Source: Rhodoferax lacus (GTDB lineage Bacteria > Pseudomonadota > Gammaproteobacteria > Burkholderiales > Burkholderiaceae_C). Taken from it: 64,000 nt of DNA. The position numbers and the translations under genes were made by a program. Shown here piece by piece: positions 1 through 9,487 of this stretch (the stretch's first letter is position 1; each line of letters opens with the position of its first letter). The stretch is taken from assembly GCF_003415675.1 (NCBI RefSeq), contig NZ_QFZK01000001.1, positions 434,001 through 498,000 of the forward strand, written 5' to 3'. Under the pieces are notes generated by a model, which was not told the DNA's origin, made no database searches, and saw only the letters and a list, made by a program, of their open reading frames with translations.

Positions 1-705
1 GACGAAGACATCATCACGGCCGCCGGTTTGAACTTGCAGCAGGTGCTTCAGATGGCTGGAAGTGCGTCACAGCAAGTCGTCAAGTCCAGTTTTTGGAAGT
101 TGGGTCTCTCCACCTGCTACGCCTGCATCGATTCGGATTCGTTCTTCATCCGTCCATTCGGACGCGAAGATTTCCTGACCCCGGATGGAACACCTTACAC
201 CATGCTGGATGAGGGGCATGACTTGTTGGAGGATGCCATACGCCATGGTCGCCCCCGCATTGTTGACGCCTTTGAAAAGGAAGCAGCGTTGGTCCAGACC
301 CTGTTTGCCCGCCAAGGCAAGCCGTACAGCTTTGGCCCCTTTCCCCTGGTCTGGCACCGTGATGTTTGGCAAAGCCTGGAAGTTAACTACCTGCAACCAC
401 GAAGCATGACCTTTGCCGACGCGATCACCATGGCGCCCATCGAGTCGCGCTGGTACGGCGAGGCTTTGTTGCGCTATGGAGCCATTCCCCTGGTGCCAAC
501 GCAAGCGCTTTTCAAGGTGTATCACTATGCTTGGCAGTGTGACCAGGACCGCAAGCGCGGAGTTGGTACGCAAGACCTGGCGCGACTGTACTGCGGCGTT
601 ATCCACCAGTCTGCGTGGGAGCGGGAGTTGGACTGGCCGCGTGAAGGCGGCAACTGGCTTTCCAGATTGGGCCGCAGGATCAGAAGAAAGCTGGGTCGCA
701 TTTAG
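1..705 (+). CDS. Sugar-transfer-like protein (DUF6492-type), 5' end outside window
   Basis: The frame is open from the first base, so the true start lies upstream and only the C-terminal ~234 residues are present. An acidic DSDSFF motif sits about 45 residues into the visible part, resembling the DxD metal/nucleotide-sugar site of GT-A type glycosyltransferases. The overall look (DSDSFF, then a W-rich middle) fits the DUF6492 group of putative glycosyltransferases found in polysaccharide clusters, but I cannot confirm that by search. The end is basic (RRIRRKLGRI). It is followed at once by another plus-strand gene starting 1 nt after the stop, and it opens a block of surface polysaccharide genes. 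The sugar and acceptor are unknown. Confidence 0.7.
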   Translation, partial: DEDIITAAGLNLQQVLQMAGSASQQVVKSSFWKLGLSTCYACIDSDSFFIRPFGREDFLTPDGTPYTMLDEGHDLLEDAIRHGRPRIVDAFEKEAALVQTLFARQGKPYSFGPFPLVWHRDVWQSLEVNYLQPRSMTFADAITMAPIESRWYGEALLRYGAIPLVPTQALFKVYHYAWQCDQDRKRGVGTQDLARLYCGVIHQSAWERELDWPREGGNWLSRLGRRIRRKLGRI

Positions 706-706
706 C

Positions 707-1519
707 ATGCAGGATGCGAACGCACATGCAGAATGGCGGGATCTGTGGAGCATTCCCGTTCTGCTTACCTCCAGCGTGATCGCACACGACACGCGCGTCG
801 CGTTGACCAACACAGAAGAGCGGCTGGAATTTGCTCTGGAATCGGTTGCACAATGGTTGTCACTGTATCCCCAGATCCATCTGGTGCTATGCGATGGCTC
901 CAACTTTGACTTCAGCGCGCTAGTGGCTCAACGGTTCCCCACGGCCTCCATTGAATGCGTGTATTTCGAGAACGACCAGAACGCTGTTCGCACATATGGA
1001 AGAGGCTATGGTGAGGGAGAGATCGTCCGCTTTGCCATTGCCCACTCACGGCTGATCCGGCAAGCGGGTGCGTTTGCGAAATGCACCTCCAAACTGTGGG
1101 TGAGCAACTATGCACAGTGCCTTGCAGAATGGAATGGGCTATTTCTTTGCAAGGCCGTTTTTGGCCACGTTTTTTCGCCATTCAAGAAGACGACCCTGTC
1201 CTACATCGACACCCGTTTTTACATTGCTTCCTTGCCGTACTACCAGCAGCACTTTGAATCGGCACATCAGCGGATCAACGTGGATGCGGGCAAGGGTCTT
1301 GAGGACTGCTTCTTGGAGGCCTTCTGCAGCGGCCATTTGTCGGGTGTTCTGTTGAATACGCCACCGGTCATTGACGGTGTGGGTGGCGGTATAGGCAAAC
1401 ACTACAAAAATCCACTGAAGCGCCGTTTGAAGGAGCGCCTACGCTTGTACCTGGTTCGCGCACAGCTGCCATTTCGCGGCCTGTTTACCCCCGTATTGAA
1501 ACGCCCGTCACCTGACTAA
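707..1519 (+). CDS. Putative polysaccharide biosynthesis protein of unknown family
   Basis: A 270-residue protein. The ATG at 707 is chosen because it lies just after the stop of the preceding gene; the open frame runs further upstream only through that gene. No signal peptide or membrane segment is evident. Visible features are a GRGYGEGEIV segment near residue 105, an FAKCTSKLWVSN segment, and a basic C-terminus. The pattern of a G-rich loop followed by a K-x-T/S-x-K-hydrophobic segment recalls some capsule or LPS glycosyltransferases, which is a weak inference. It overlaps the stop codon of the convergent O-antigen ligase gene by 4 nt. Its context suggests a role in surface glycan assembly, but I do not recognise the family. 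Confidence 0.65.
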   Translation: MQDANAHAEWRDLWSIPVLLTSSVIAHDTRVALTNTEERLEFALESVAQWLSLYPQIHLVLCDGSNFDFSALVAQRFPTASIECVYFENDQNAVRTYGRGYGEGEIVRFAIAHSRLIRQAGAFAKCTSKLWVSNYAQCLAEWNGLFLCKAVFGHVFSPFKKTTLSYIDTRFYIASLPYYQQHFESAHQRINVDAGKGLEDCFLEAFCSGHLSGVLLNTPPVIDGVGGGIGKHYKNPLKRRLKERLRLYLVRAQLPFRGLFTPVLKRPSPD

Positions 1520-3012
1520 GCTGCGTCAGCCGCAAACTGCCAACGTCCAAAAAGGTACATCAGCAACATGAACTGCATCTGCAGATAGTGCTCACGGTAA
1601 ACCGAATCGGCAACCCCCCGCAATATCCAAAAGCAGCTGACCAGCACCAGTGCCATTGCCCATTGCCGGTCCACACCTGATCTCATACCCACAAGGCCGC
1701 GGTAGAAGAAGAGCCCCATCAGGCAGGCAAAGGCGAGTGTGCCAACCCAACCCAAGGCTAGTGTCAAATCAATCCAGGAATTGTGAGAATGCGCAAACTG
1801 CAAGACTGGTTCATGGCCACATTTTTCCTTGATCAGCTTGCGGTAGGACTGGCGGGAACCGTCCAGTCCTACCGGGTTCTCGAGCATTAACTGGAATCCC
1901 GCGCGGAGCACCAGAATACGCCCACCATCGGAGTTCAGTCCATCGATCACGGCCTGCACATATTTGGCGTCTCTGTCTGCGAGACGACTACGAATACCTT
2001 CCTGGACGCTGGGATCCAAACCTTCGCACAGGGCTTTGCTAGGGTCTTCAATGGCAAAGGCAGCCACCACACTGTCGGTCATGGAGAACCAGCGGGGATC
2101 GTTTTTTGCGTATTGAAAAGTCACCACCAACAAAACCAATGCAGCCAGGAATCCCAGTACAGTGCCACGCGGACCCAGGTGGACATTGTTTGGTTGACTG
2201 ACAGCCGCGACGGGACGGCTGGCACGCACTTTGGTCAAGGAAATGCTGACGAGCATGATGAGAAACGCATACAAAATGGCGCCCCGTGACTGGGCGATCA
2301 AAATGCTCAGAAAGCACAATGCAATGCCAACCGAGGACGCAACCAGGCCTCTCACCCGCCGGTCACGTAGATCTTGTACCAAGGCAGCGCAAAACAGGCA
2401 GATGGATTGGCAAGCTGGGTAGCCCAGGTTGCCATGCATGGGCTCAATTCCTCTGAAGCCTTTCATCAGGGCCGACAAGGTCCAGTGGGCATTGGTCTGA
2501 AATGCCTCAGGATGCCGCAATGAATTCCAAAGCGTGGCGATGGTCGGGTTTGCAAAAAATGCACCATCGAGGAGTCCTTGCGTAGCGGCGATACACAGCA
2601 ATAGATGCAGTAACAAAGGTACCGCACTTGCATAGCCCAAGGCCAGCAGTCCAGGTCCATTTCGCCCAAGCAGGTGGAATGCCGCGTATCCGATAAAGCC
2701 TGCCAAAAGAGCTTCCAGCCATTGCCCACCCAGGTTATGCCAGGCAGTAGGCGCCTCACGTGCCCATAAGGGAAACAGCAGTAGCAGCCCCACCCATAGA
2801 AGAATCGGCCATGGCATTTTTTTGAGCGAGCTACGCAGTGGATGTGCAAATCGTCCCTGTCCAAACACCAGCAATACCAGCATGGCGCCGGTCAAAAGGA
2901 CGATCAGTACATTGCGCAGTGCAATCGTATTTGAAATGGGGAAAATGGCGAAAAGCAAAAGGAACAGCCCATAGATGCCATTTTTGAACGTGTACTTGCT
3001 CTCTTGAATCAT
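1516..3012 (-). CDS. O-antigen ligase / Wzy-type membrane protein
   Basis: A 498-residue, strongly hydrophobic protein with about 10-12 predicted membrane segments. The ATG at 3012 is preferred over an upstream start that would add 45 non-hydrophobic residues lying inside the neighbouring gene. It has the features of the Wzy_C superfamily (O-antigen ligase WaaL or polymerase Wzy): an AQSRGA segment in the middle, and a long periplasmic loop that ends in an HSHNSW motif, as in ligases where H and R are needed for glycan transfer. It probably joins or polymerises a lipid-linked glycan at the periplasmic face of the inner membrane. The downstream partner in transcription is none; upstream lies the acyltransferase gene, whose stop is 11 nt away, so they are likely cotranscribed. 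Ligase versus polymerase cannot be decided from sequence. Confidence 0.85.
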   Translation of the reverse strand: MIQESKYTFKNGIYGLFLLLFAIFPISNTIALRNVLIVLLTGAMLVLLVFGQGRFAHPLRSSLKKMPWPILLWVGLLLLFPLWAREAPTAWHNLGGQWLEALLAGFIGYAAFHLLGRNGPGLLALGYASAVPLLLHLLLCIAATQGLLDGAFFANPTIATLWNSLRHPEAFQTNAHWTLSALMKGFRGIEPMHGNLGYPACQSICLFCAALVQDLRDRRVRGLVASSVGIALCFLSILIAQSRGAILYAFLIMLVSISLTKVRASRPVAAVSQPNNVHLGPRGTVLGFLAALVLLVVTFQYAKNDPRWFSMTDSVVAAFAIEDPSKALCEGLDPSVQEGIRSRLADRDAKYVQAVIDGLNSDGGRILVLRAGFQLMLENPVGLDGSRQSYRKLIKEKCGHEPVLQFAHSHNSWIDLTLALGWVGTLAFACLMGLFFYRGLVGMRSGVDRQWAMALVLVSCFWILRGVADSVYREHYLQMQFMLLMYLFGRWQFAADAA

Positions 3013-3023
3013 TGAACTTGCTT

Positions 3024-4946
3024 TCAATCGTTGATGGCAGATTGCAGCGCATGCGCCAGATACAGCGAACCCGGATACGACAGGTGGTTCTCGTCCTTGA
3101 ACATCGAGTGCCCTGCCCTGACCACCGGACAGGAGTCGCCGCTGCAAAGAAAATCGTTGGGGTCTATTACGTGCACTCCAGGATGCTGCGTCAAGACTGC
3201 CATGGCTTCCTTGCGCAACAAGACAGAATGAAATGCATCCGCACTGCGCGACAGCTCACACGACTGTGGAGCACGCCTTCCAAACGGCAAGTTGCCCAAA
3301 CAAAACCGCGGCTCAAAACCGGTCTCCACAACCGGTAGAAAATAATATACAAGCTTGCCCGCATCAAGCAGACGAACCAAGGTGCGTTCAAGTCCATCGT
3401 GAAATTGTCGTACAGATGCGGGGCTTGCAGAGTTTGGAAGATAGCGACCCCGGAAAATCAGGAACACTTTCTTGATTTCAGGATTGTCTGCGGCGTAAGC
3501 AATCATATGGTTGATATGCGGCTGGCATTGATCTGAGTCATCACCCTGTGCATAGTCCAGAAAGGGCACACAGGCTCCGCGCCCGATACCAATCAGGTTG
3601 TCGCCAGTCTCATCCAGAACTTCAGCCAACCCCCAGTAGGCATGGAAGGCATGGCTGTCCCCCAGCACCACAGCCGTTGGTGCCAGAGCCGGATGCTTTT
3701 TCACGCAATACGATCTGCCAGGAAACTGAAATGGAATTTCACAGGAAGCTTCCGTGATCAACCCCGACTTTTCCCAATCTACAAAATCATGTTGTGCATC
3801 CGGACCCAAGGCAACCATGCTCTTGAGGCGGATGTCGGCCAAGCCCTCCCTGTCAAGGATGTTTCTTCCAAGCAAAGCCAGCACCACCATGCATCCAAGC
3901 AACAAACCAATGGACAGTTTGCGAGGCAATGTGCGAACAGGCTTCTCCAGCAATTGGTAGGTTAGCAGTGCCAGCACAAAGCTGGCCAGAACCAGAGCCA
4001 GACGCACATACCATGCTGGTGTGCCGGACAAAATAATCGTTGCAAAGCTCAGCAAAGGCCAATGCCATAGATACAAGGGGTAGCTGATTTTCCCCAACCC
4101 CGCCATCCATGAATTGGACAGAATACGTGCATTCAAGCTGCCCGCAGGGTTGGCAGCAATGAGCAATGTGGTGCCCAGCACGGCAGGCACAGCCAGTGCG
4201 CCAGGGAAACGGTCGCTGGCCCGTAATACAACGACGCTGACAGCTACCAATGCAAAGCCAATCCATGCGAGAAAGGGCCTTGACAGCATAAACACAAAAC
4301 GCGACTTGGTATGCTGAAAGTTGGCCAACATGGCCCCGGCCAACAACTCCCACGCCCTGGAGAGAGGCGAATAGAAACCAGCTGTTGGGTTTTGAAAAAC
4401 CAGCACGCACGAATAAGCAAGCGATACCAGGATGACAGCTCCCAACCACTTGGTTGTAGGCAGGTTTCGCCGCACACACATTGCCAGAGCGAAAGGCCAG
4501 ACAATATAGAACTGCTCTTCGATGCCCAGTGACCACAAATGCAACAGAGGTTTGGTAACTGAAGCGTTGTCAAAATAATTGGACTCGAACCACAGCGTCA
4601 GGTTGGATACAAAAAGTGCTCCACTGAATATGTGCTTTCCTAACTGCATGTACTCATCACCGAGCAACGTGTACCAACCAAATACGATACAACTGCCCAG
4701 AACCAAGATCAATGCCGGAAATATGCGCAATATTCGTTTAGCGTAGAACCGCAGGATTTGGATGCCTGAACCTTGTGAGTCCAGCAACAAGATGGACGTA
4801 ATCAAGAATCCTGAAATGACAAAAAAAATGTCCACACCCACAAAGCCCCCAGGGAATAAGTCGGGGAAGGCATGGAAGCCAATAACCAGTAGAACCGCAA
4901 TGGCGCGCAGGCCATCGATGTCCGGCCGGTAAGGAATAGGCGCCAT
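3024..4946 (-). CDS. Acyltransferase 3 / SGNH-domain O-acetyltransferase (OafA type)
   Basis: A 640-residue, two-part protein. Residues ~5-350 form an acyltransferase-3 membrane domain: RPDIDGLRA near the start, His25 in GFHAF, and FFVISGFLI. Residues ~390-640 form a soluble SGNH-type domain, with the nucleophile motif GDSHAFHAYWG and a C-terminal DENHLS motif that supplies the Asp/His pair. This is the known OafA-like layout, in which the membrane part moves an acetyl group across the membrane and the SGNH part places it on a glycan. It lies between the tandem glycosyltransferase gene (3 nt gap) and the ligase gene, so it probably decorates the same polysaccharide. The ATG fits the conserved RPDIDGLRA distance. 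Confidence 0.9.
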   Translation of the reverse strand: MAPIPYRPDIDGLRAIAVLLVIGFHAFPDLFPGGFVGVDIFFVISGFLITSILLLDSQGSGIQILRFYAKRILRIFPALILVLGSCIVFGWYTLLGDEYMQLGKHIFSGALFVSNLTLWFESNYFDNASVTKPLLHLWSLGIEEQFYIVWPFALAMCVRRNLPTTKWLGAVILVSLAYSCVLVFQNPTAGFYSPLSRAWELLAGAMLANFQHTKSRFVFMLSRPFLAWIGFALVAVSVVVLRASDRFPGALAVPAVLGTTLLIAANPAGSLNARILSNSWMAGLGKISYPLYLWHWPLLSFATIILSGTPAWYVRLALVLASFVLALLTYQLLEKPVRTLPRKLSIGLLLGCMVVLALLGRNILDREGLADIRLKSMVALGPDAQHDFVDWEKSGLITEASCEIPFQFPGRSYCVKKHPALAPTAVVLGDSHAFHAYWGLAEVLDETGDNLIGIGRGACVPFLDYAQGDDSDQCQPHINHMIAYAADNPEIKKVFLIFRGRYLPNSASPASVRQFHDGLERTLVRLLDAGKLVYYFLPVVETGFEPRFCLGNLPFGRRAPQSCELSRSADAFHSVLLRKEAMAVLTQHPGVHVIDPNDFLCSGDSCPVVRAGHSMFKDENHLSYPGSLYLAHALQSAIND

Positions 4947-4949
4947 GCT

Positions 4950-7379
4950 TCAGTGCAACCAGGAAAGCAGTCTGCTGACCGAGGCCTGGGTTGAATATGG
5001 ACTCGGCTTTCTGCTGTCGCAAAGACCATGGTTCATCCATTGCGCCACAAATTTTCCAATCGCCCGTGTCAATGCCACTTCTTGGGCCTGCGTGGCCTCA
5101 GCACCCAATGACTCAACATGGTGCCCATTTGCGTACAAGAGGTCTTCCATTTGCGCATTGCGATATACCAGCGCCAGGATAGGCCTCTGCATCCACAAAT
5201 ACTCGTACATCTTGGAAGGAATGTACTCCTCGCAAACCGGCTCCACTCCATGCAGCAGCAGCAGCACATCAGCACTGCGCATGTGCTGCAGAATCTGTTC
5301 GCGCCCGCTCTTGCCGCTCACCGGGTCGGCTTCAATACGCCCGAAGTGGCGCAGAAACGGATGCCTGGCAGCGGCTGCGGCTGCGGTAGAAACAGGGTCC
5401 AACGGTCCCCCATAAACATGCAACTCCACGCGGCCGGCCAATTCTGGCTTTTGATTCAAAAGAGCGTCCATTGCAGCAATGGTGCTGGCCAGGTTGCGCG
5501 TCTCGGACAGCGAACCAAAGTGGCCCAGCACAAACGTGTCACCCGCCTTATACGGTTCCAGCTGAAACGGCGGCGCGTCCACTCCCGGCAGCATCATGTG
5601 GCCGCGCGAACCCAGCTCCGGGTTGCGCTGCTTGGCGCTGGCCAGGGCCTGGTCGGTGAACCAGATGGCCACATCGGCCTGCCTGCAGATTTCGCTCTCC
5701 ACCCGCGCCTGCATCTTCTGCTGGGGCGTGCCAGGTACGGTGCCGGGCACTACCATCGGGTCGTGCACCTCGGCCAGCCAGCGCACACCGGTGACGCGCT
5801 TGAGGGCCGCACCAGCGATGTGGGCGGCAAAGGCCCCGCCCGTGGAGTAGACCAGGTCAAACTTGCGCGAGCGCATCAGGGCGCGGCCCTTGAGGTAGGC
5901 GCTCAGCCACCAGGACCAGGAGCTCTCCACCGGGCGCAGCAGCTTTTCGAGCAGCATGAAGGGCAGCAAGACCAGCGACGCCGGCAGCATCACGGCACGG
6001 TAGCGCAGCCCCTGCCCCAAGCGCTTGCGAAGCACGTGGCGCAACTCAAAGCGTATGCCCGCTGGACCGGCAGGCCACAGTTGGTAGTGCTCGTAGTGGG
6101 TGTCGTGGCGGCCGGACACCCCGCTCAAGACCACCAGCTCAATGCCCGCTTTCTCCAGATGCGGCAGCTTGTCGGTAATGGTCTGGCTGGCGGCGCGGCC
6201 GTCCATATTGAAGGCGTGCGACAGCACCAGCCAGCGCTGCTTGTATGAAGGGGCCACCTGGGCATACAGCTGCTCATACTGCTGGGCCACCTGGGTCCAG
6301 GTGCGCTGCGCCGCAAATTCGCAGGCGTGGGCGCCCAGGCTGGCGCGCAGCATGGTGTTGCCCAACACTGCACCCACTGCACTGGCAATGGCTGGGGCGG
6401 AGGTGGGCTCGTCCAGCAGCAGAGCGTTCTGGCCTTGCGTCAGCTCGGCGCTGATACCGCAGAACCTCGCCGCACTCACCACCACCGGCAAGCCATGGGC
6501 CATGGCCTCCAGCACCACCATGGCGTAGGTGTCTTCCAAGGTGGGGTGCACCAGGCAATCAGCTGCCTGGTAGGCCACGTCCATCTGCTGCAGCGCACCC
6601 AAAAAATAGACGCGCGAAGAGAGTTGCAAGTCGGCCACGCGCTGGCGCATGGCCGCACCCTGCTCGCCCTCACCCACCACTGCCAGCCAGACGTCCGCTG
6701 GCAAGGCGGCCAGGGCCTCCAGCAAGGCAGGCAAGCCCTTCTTGCGGAAATCGTTGCCCACGAACAGCAGCCCCCTGCCCTCTGATGGCAGCCTGAGTTG
6801 TCTTCTCGCGGCTTGCTGCACGGCCGGGCTGCAGGCACCAGGTGCCTGGGACACGCCGGGTGCAATCACCTGCATGGCTGCACGTGCTGCCGGGTAGGAC
6901 CGCTGCATCACATCGCGCAGCGTGCTGGACGTCAGCACCACCGCCCGTTTGGGGCCAGGCGCATAGCGCGCCGCTTCCAGCATGAGATAGGTCAGCAGCC
7001 TGGGGCTGGTGCACACCTTGAGCCAGCGCAGCCATTTGGAAAGCCCGGCACGCCCATCAAACAGATTGTGTTTGACCGGCAACACATGCACCGTCTGCAC
7101 ATTGCCGTGCCAGCTGTTCTCGTGCGAGTGCACGATGTCAAAGCCGCTGCGGGTGGCATGCCAGGTGGCATAGGCAAACCACAGCTGGTTGATCCAGCGT
7201 GGGCGCTTCAAAAGCAAGGGAATGGGGTGGTAGGTTACGCCCGGAAAGGCATGGGCAATGGTCTGCGCATACACATGCACCTCATGGCGCGCGGCCAGTT
7301 GCTCCACCAATGCAATGGAATAGCGCTCCGCCCCGCCACCGGTGCTGGAGAAATTTCTGCTGAGAACCGCGATACGCAA
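4950..7379 (-). CDS. Tandem double glycosyltransferase (GT4-type fusion)
   Basis: An 809-residue single open frame that carries two glycosyltransferases in a row. The first (residues ~1-375) starts with MRIAVLSRNFSSTGGGAERYS and contains a GT-B C-terminal half with FVGNDFRKKGLPALLEA, VHPTLEDTYAMVVLEAMAHG and GLPVVVS: the typical GT4 donor site with the E-x7-E pattern. The second (from about residue 380, WLVLSHAFNMDGRAASQT) has a second Rossmann-like half ending near EEYIPSKMYEYLWMQRPILAL, again like a GT-B donor site. Most GT4 enzymes have about 350-400 residues, so this is a fusion. Base composition changes inside the gene (see findings). Sugar and acceptor are unknown; the context is surface polysaccharide. 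Confidence 0.88.
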   Translation of the reverse strand: MRIAVLSRNFSSTGGGAERYSIALVEQLAARHEVHVYAQTIAHAFPGVTYHPIPLLLKRPRWINQLWFAYATWHATRSGFDIVHSHENSWHGNVQTVHVLPVKHNLFDGRAGLSKWLRWLKVCTSPRLLTYLMLEAARYAPGPKRAVVLTSSTLRDVMQRSYPAARAAMQVIAPGVSQAPGACSPAVQQAARRQLRLPSEGRGLLFVGNDFRKKGLPALLEALAALPADVWLAVVGEGEQGAAMRQRVADLQLSSRVYFLGALQQMDVAYQAADCLVHPTLEDTYAMVVLEAMAHGLPVVVSAARFCGISAELTQGQNALLLDEPTSAPAIASAVGAVLGNTMLRASLGAHACEFAAQRTWTQVAQQYEQLYAQVAPSYKQRWLVLSHAFNMDGRAASQTITDKLPHLEKAGIELVVLSGVSGRHDTHYEHYQLWPAGPAGIRFELRHVLRKRLGQGLRYRAVMLPASLVLLPFMLLEKLLRPVESSWSWWLSAYLKGRALMRSRKFDLVYSTGGAFAAHIAGAALKRVTGVRWLAEVHDPMVVPGTVPGTPQQKMQARVESEICRQADVAIWFTDQALASAKQRNPELGSRGHMMLPGVDAPPFQLEPYKAGDTFVLGHFGSLSETRNLASTIAAMDALLNQKPELAGRVELHVYGGPLDPVSTAAAAAARHPFLRHFGRIEADPVSGKSGREQILQHMRSADVLLLLHGVEPVCEEYIPSKMYEYLWMQRPILALVYRNAQMEDLLYANGHHVESLGAEATQAQEVALTRAIGKFVAQWMNHGLCDSRKPSPYSTQASVSRLLSWLH

Positions 7380-7398
7380 ACCAGTCTACTCCCGCCGC

Positions 7399-8877
7399 TC
7401 AGAGCAACACAATGTCGTACTGTTCCTGCGCCATGGCCGCTTCGCTTTGCAGCGACACCGGCTTGCCGATGAATTCGCTCAAAGAAGCCAGGTGCTGGCT
7501 CTCTTCGTCCAGGAACAGTTCGATCACCTTGGGTGAGGCCACCACGCGGAACTCGCGCGGGTTGAACTGGCGGGCCTCGCGCAGGATCTCGCGGAAGATG
7601 TCGTAGGCCACGCTGCGCGGTGTCTTCACAATGCCCTTGCCCTCGCACACCGGGCAGGGCTCGCACAGCATGTGGGCCAGGGACTCGCGGGTGCGCTTGC
7701 GTGTCATCTCCACCAGGCCCAGCTGCGAGAAGCCGCCGGCCATGGTCTTGACGCGGTCGCGGGCGAGCTGCTTGCGGAACTCGGTCAGCACGGCATCACG
7801 GTGGTCTTCGCGCACCATGTCGATGAAGTCCACGATGATGATGCCACCCAGGTTGCGCAGGCGCAGTTGCCGCGCAATCGCCTGTGTGGCCTCCAGGTTG
7901 GTCTTGAAGATGGTGTCGTCAAAATTGCGCGCACCGACAAAACCGCCGGTGTTTACATCCACCGTGGTCAGCGCCTCGGTCTGGTCCACGATCAGGTAGC
8001 CGCCGGATTTGAGGTCCACGCGGCGCGCCATGGCCTTGGCAATTTCCTCGTCAATGCTGTAGAGGTCGAAGATGGGCCGCTCACCCTTGTAGTGCTGCAG
8101 CTTCTCCACGGCCATGGGCATGAACTCGGCGCCAAAGGCCTTGAGGGCCTCAAACTGCTCGCGCGAATCCACGCGTATGGTCTGCGTGGATTCACTCACC
8201 AGGTCGCGCAGCACGCGCTGCATCAGGCTCAGGTCCTGGTGCAGGATGCTTTGCGCGGGCAGGCGCAGCGATGCATCCTTGATGCGCGCCCAGGCCTTGC
8301 GCAGGTAGGCGATGTCGTCACCCAGTTCGCCGTCACTCGCATCCTCTCCATTGGTGCGCAAAATAAAACCGCCACCCTGGCTGCCGGCCAGCTTCAAGAG
8401 GCGCGCGCGCAGGTCTTCACGCTGGGTGAGCGGGATTTTTTGCGACACGCCAATGTGGTCGTCCTGCGGCAGGAACACCAAGAGGCGCCCTGCGATGCTG
8501 ATCTGGGTGGAGAGGCGCGCACCCTTGGTGCCAATCGGGTCCTTGATGACCTGCACCATCAGGGACTGGCCTTCAAACACCTGCTTCTCAATGGGAATCT
8601 GGGCGGCCGCATTGCGCGCCGCGCTGATGGTCTCGCCCTCGGCCGGTGGATGCCAGACATCGGCCACATGCAGGAAAGCCGCGCGCTCCAAGCCGATATC
8701 GATAAAGGCCGACTGCATGCCGGGCAGCACGCGTGCCACCTTGCCCAGATAGACATTGCCCACCAGGCCGCGCTCCAGGGTGCGCTCCACATGCAGCTCC
8801 TGCACAGCCCCGTGCTCGACGATGGCCACGCGCGTCTCTTGCGGCGACCAGTTGATCAGAATGTCTTGCGATGGCAT
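7399..8877 (-). CDS. rng: Ribonuclease G
   Basis: 492 residues, the usual length of RNase G and far shorter than RNase E. An S1-like RNA-binding domain (residues ~38-125, NVYLGKVARVLPGMQSAFIDIG) precedes the catalytic domain with the conserved acidic residues in TVDVNTG and IIIVDFIDM, and a CPVC zinc-link motif (CEPCPVCEGKG) near residue 410. The known role is 5'-end-sensing endonucleolytic processing of 16S rRNA and some mRNAs. The start overlaps the stop of the maf gene in the form TGATG, so the two are translationally coupled; maf-rng adjacency is common in proteobacteria. Confidence 0.97.
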   Translation of the reverse strand: MPSQDILINWSPQETRVAIVEHGAVQELHVERTLERGLVGNVYLGKVARVLPGMQSAFIDIGLERAAFLHVADVWHPPAEGETISAARNAAAQIPIEKQVFEGQSLMVQVIKDPIGTKGARLSTQISIAGRLLVFLPQDDHIGVSQKIPLTQREDLRARLLKLAGSQGGGFILRTNGEDASDGELGDDIAYLRKAWARIKDASLRLPAQSILHQDLSLMQRVLRDLVSESTQTIRVDSREQFEALKAFGAEFMPMAVEKLQHYKGERPIFDLYSIDEEIAKAMARRVDLKSGGYLIVDQTEALTTVDVNTGGFVGARNFDDTIFKTNLEATQAIARQLRLRNLGGIIIVDFIDMVREDHRDAVLTEFRKQLARDRVKTMAGGFSQLGLVEMTRKRTRESLAHMLCEPCPVCEGKGIVKTPRSVAYDIFREILREARQFNPREFRVVASPKVIELFLDEESQHLASLSEFIGKPVSLQSEAAMAQEQYDIVLL

Positions 8878-9470
8878 CAGGTCAGGCTCTTGAGCAGTTG
8901 TGCGGTCTCGAACAATGGCAGTCCCATGATGCCAGTGTAACTACCACTGATGCGGGAAATATGCGCGGCGGCCAACCCTTGCACCGCATAGGCACCGGCC
9001 TTGCCCATGGGCTCTCCGCTGGCCACGTAGGCGCGGATCTCGGACTCGCTCATGCGGGCAAACGTCACGTTGGACTCACTGCAGGCCTGCGCCACTTTTT
9101 CATTCAACCCAATCGCCACGGCCGTCAGCACCCCATGGGTCTGGCCGGACAGCGCCTGCAGCATGCGTACCGCATCGTCTGCGTCCAACGGTTTGGCATA
9201 AATGGTCTGGCCCAGCGCCACCGTGGTGTCGGCGCACAGCACCGGCGCCTCCGGCAGGCCACGCGCCTTGCGGCGTTGCAGCGCTGCCAGCAGTTTCAGA
9301 TGGGTCACGCGCTGCACATAGGTTTCAGGGCTCTCGCCGCTCAGGTGCTCTTCCAGCGACTCGGCATCTTCCTCGGGTCCGGCCAGCAGCAATTCGTGCT
9401 GCACACCCAACTGGGTCAGCAACTGGCTGCGGCGCGGGCTTTGGGAGGCGAGGTAGATAAAAGGGTACAT
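8877..9470 (-). CDS. maf: Maf-family nucleotide pyrophosphatase
   Basis: 197 residues from the ATG at 9470, chosen because the family begins just before the (I/L)YLASQSPRR phosphate-binding motif; an earlier start would add 14 unrelated residues. It contains ASQSPRRSQLL near residue 6, CADTTVALG (catalytic Asp), and YAVQGLAA with SGSYTGIMGLP near the end, all standard for Maf. Family members hydrolyse dTTP/UTP or methylated nucleotides to the monophosphate as house-cleaning enzymes. The gene is translationally coupled to rng downstream and follows rlmH. Confidence 0.95.
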   Translation of the reverse strand: MYPFIYLASQSPRRSQLLTQLGVQHELLLAGPEEDAESLEEHLSGESPETYVQRVTHLKLLAALQRRKARGLPEAPVLCADTTVALGQTIYAKPLDADDAVRMLQALSGQTHGVLTAVAIGLNEKVAQACSESNVTFARMSESEIRAYVASGEPMGKAGAYAVQGLAAAHISRISGSYTGIMGLPLFETAQLLKSLT

Positions 9471-9487
9471 GGACGGTGCGTGGTTCG

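Noticed and set aside
5118-6248. Plus-strand frame (376 codons) opposite the tandem glycosyltransferase
   Set aside because: Composition of an antisense shadow; no ribosome site.
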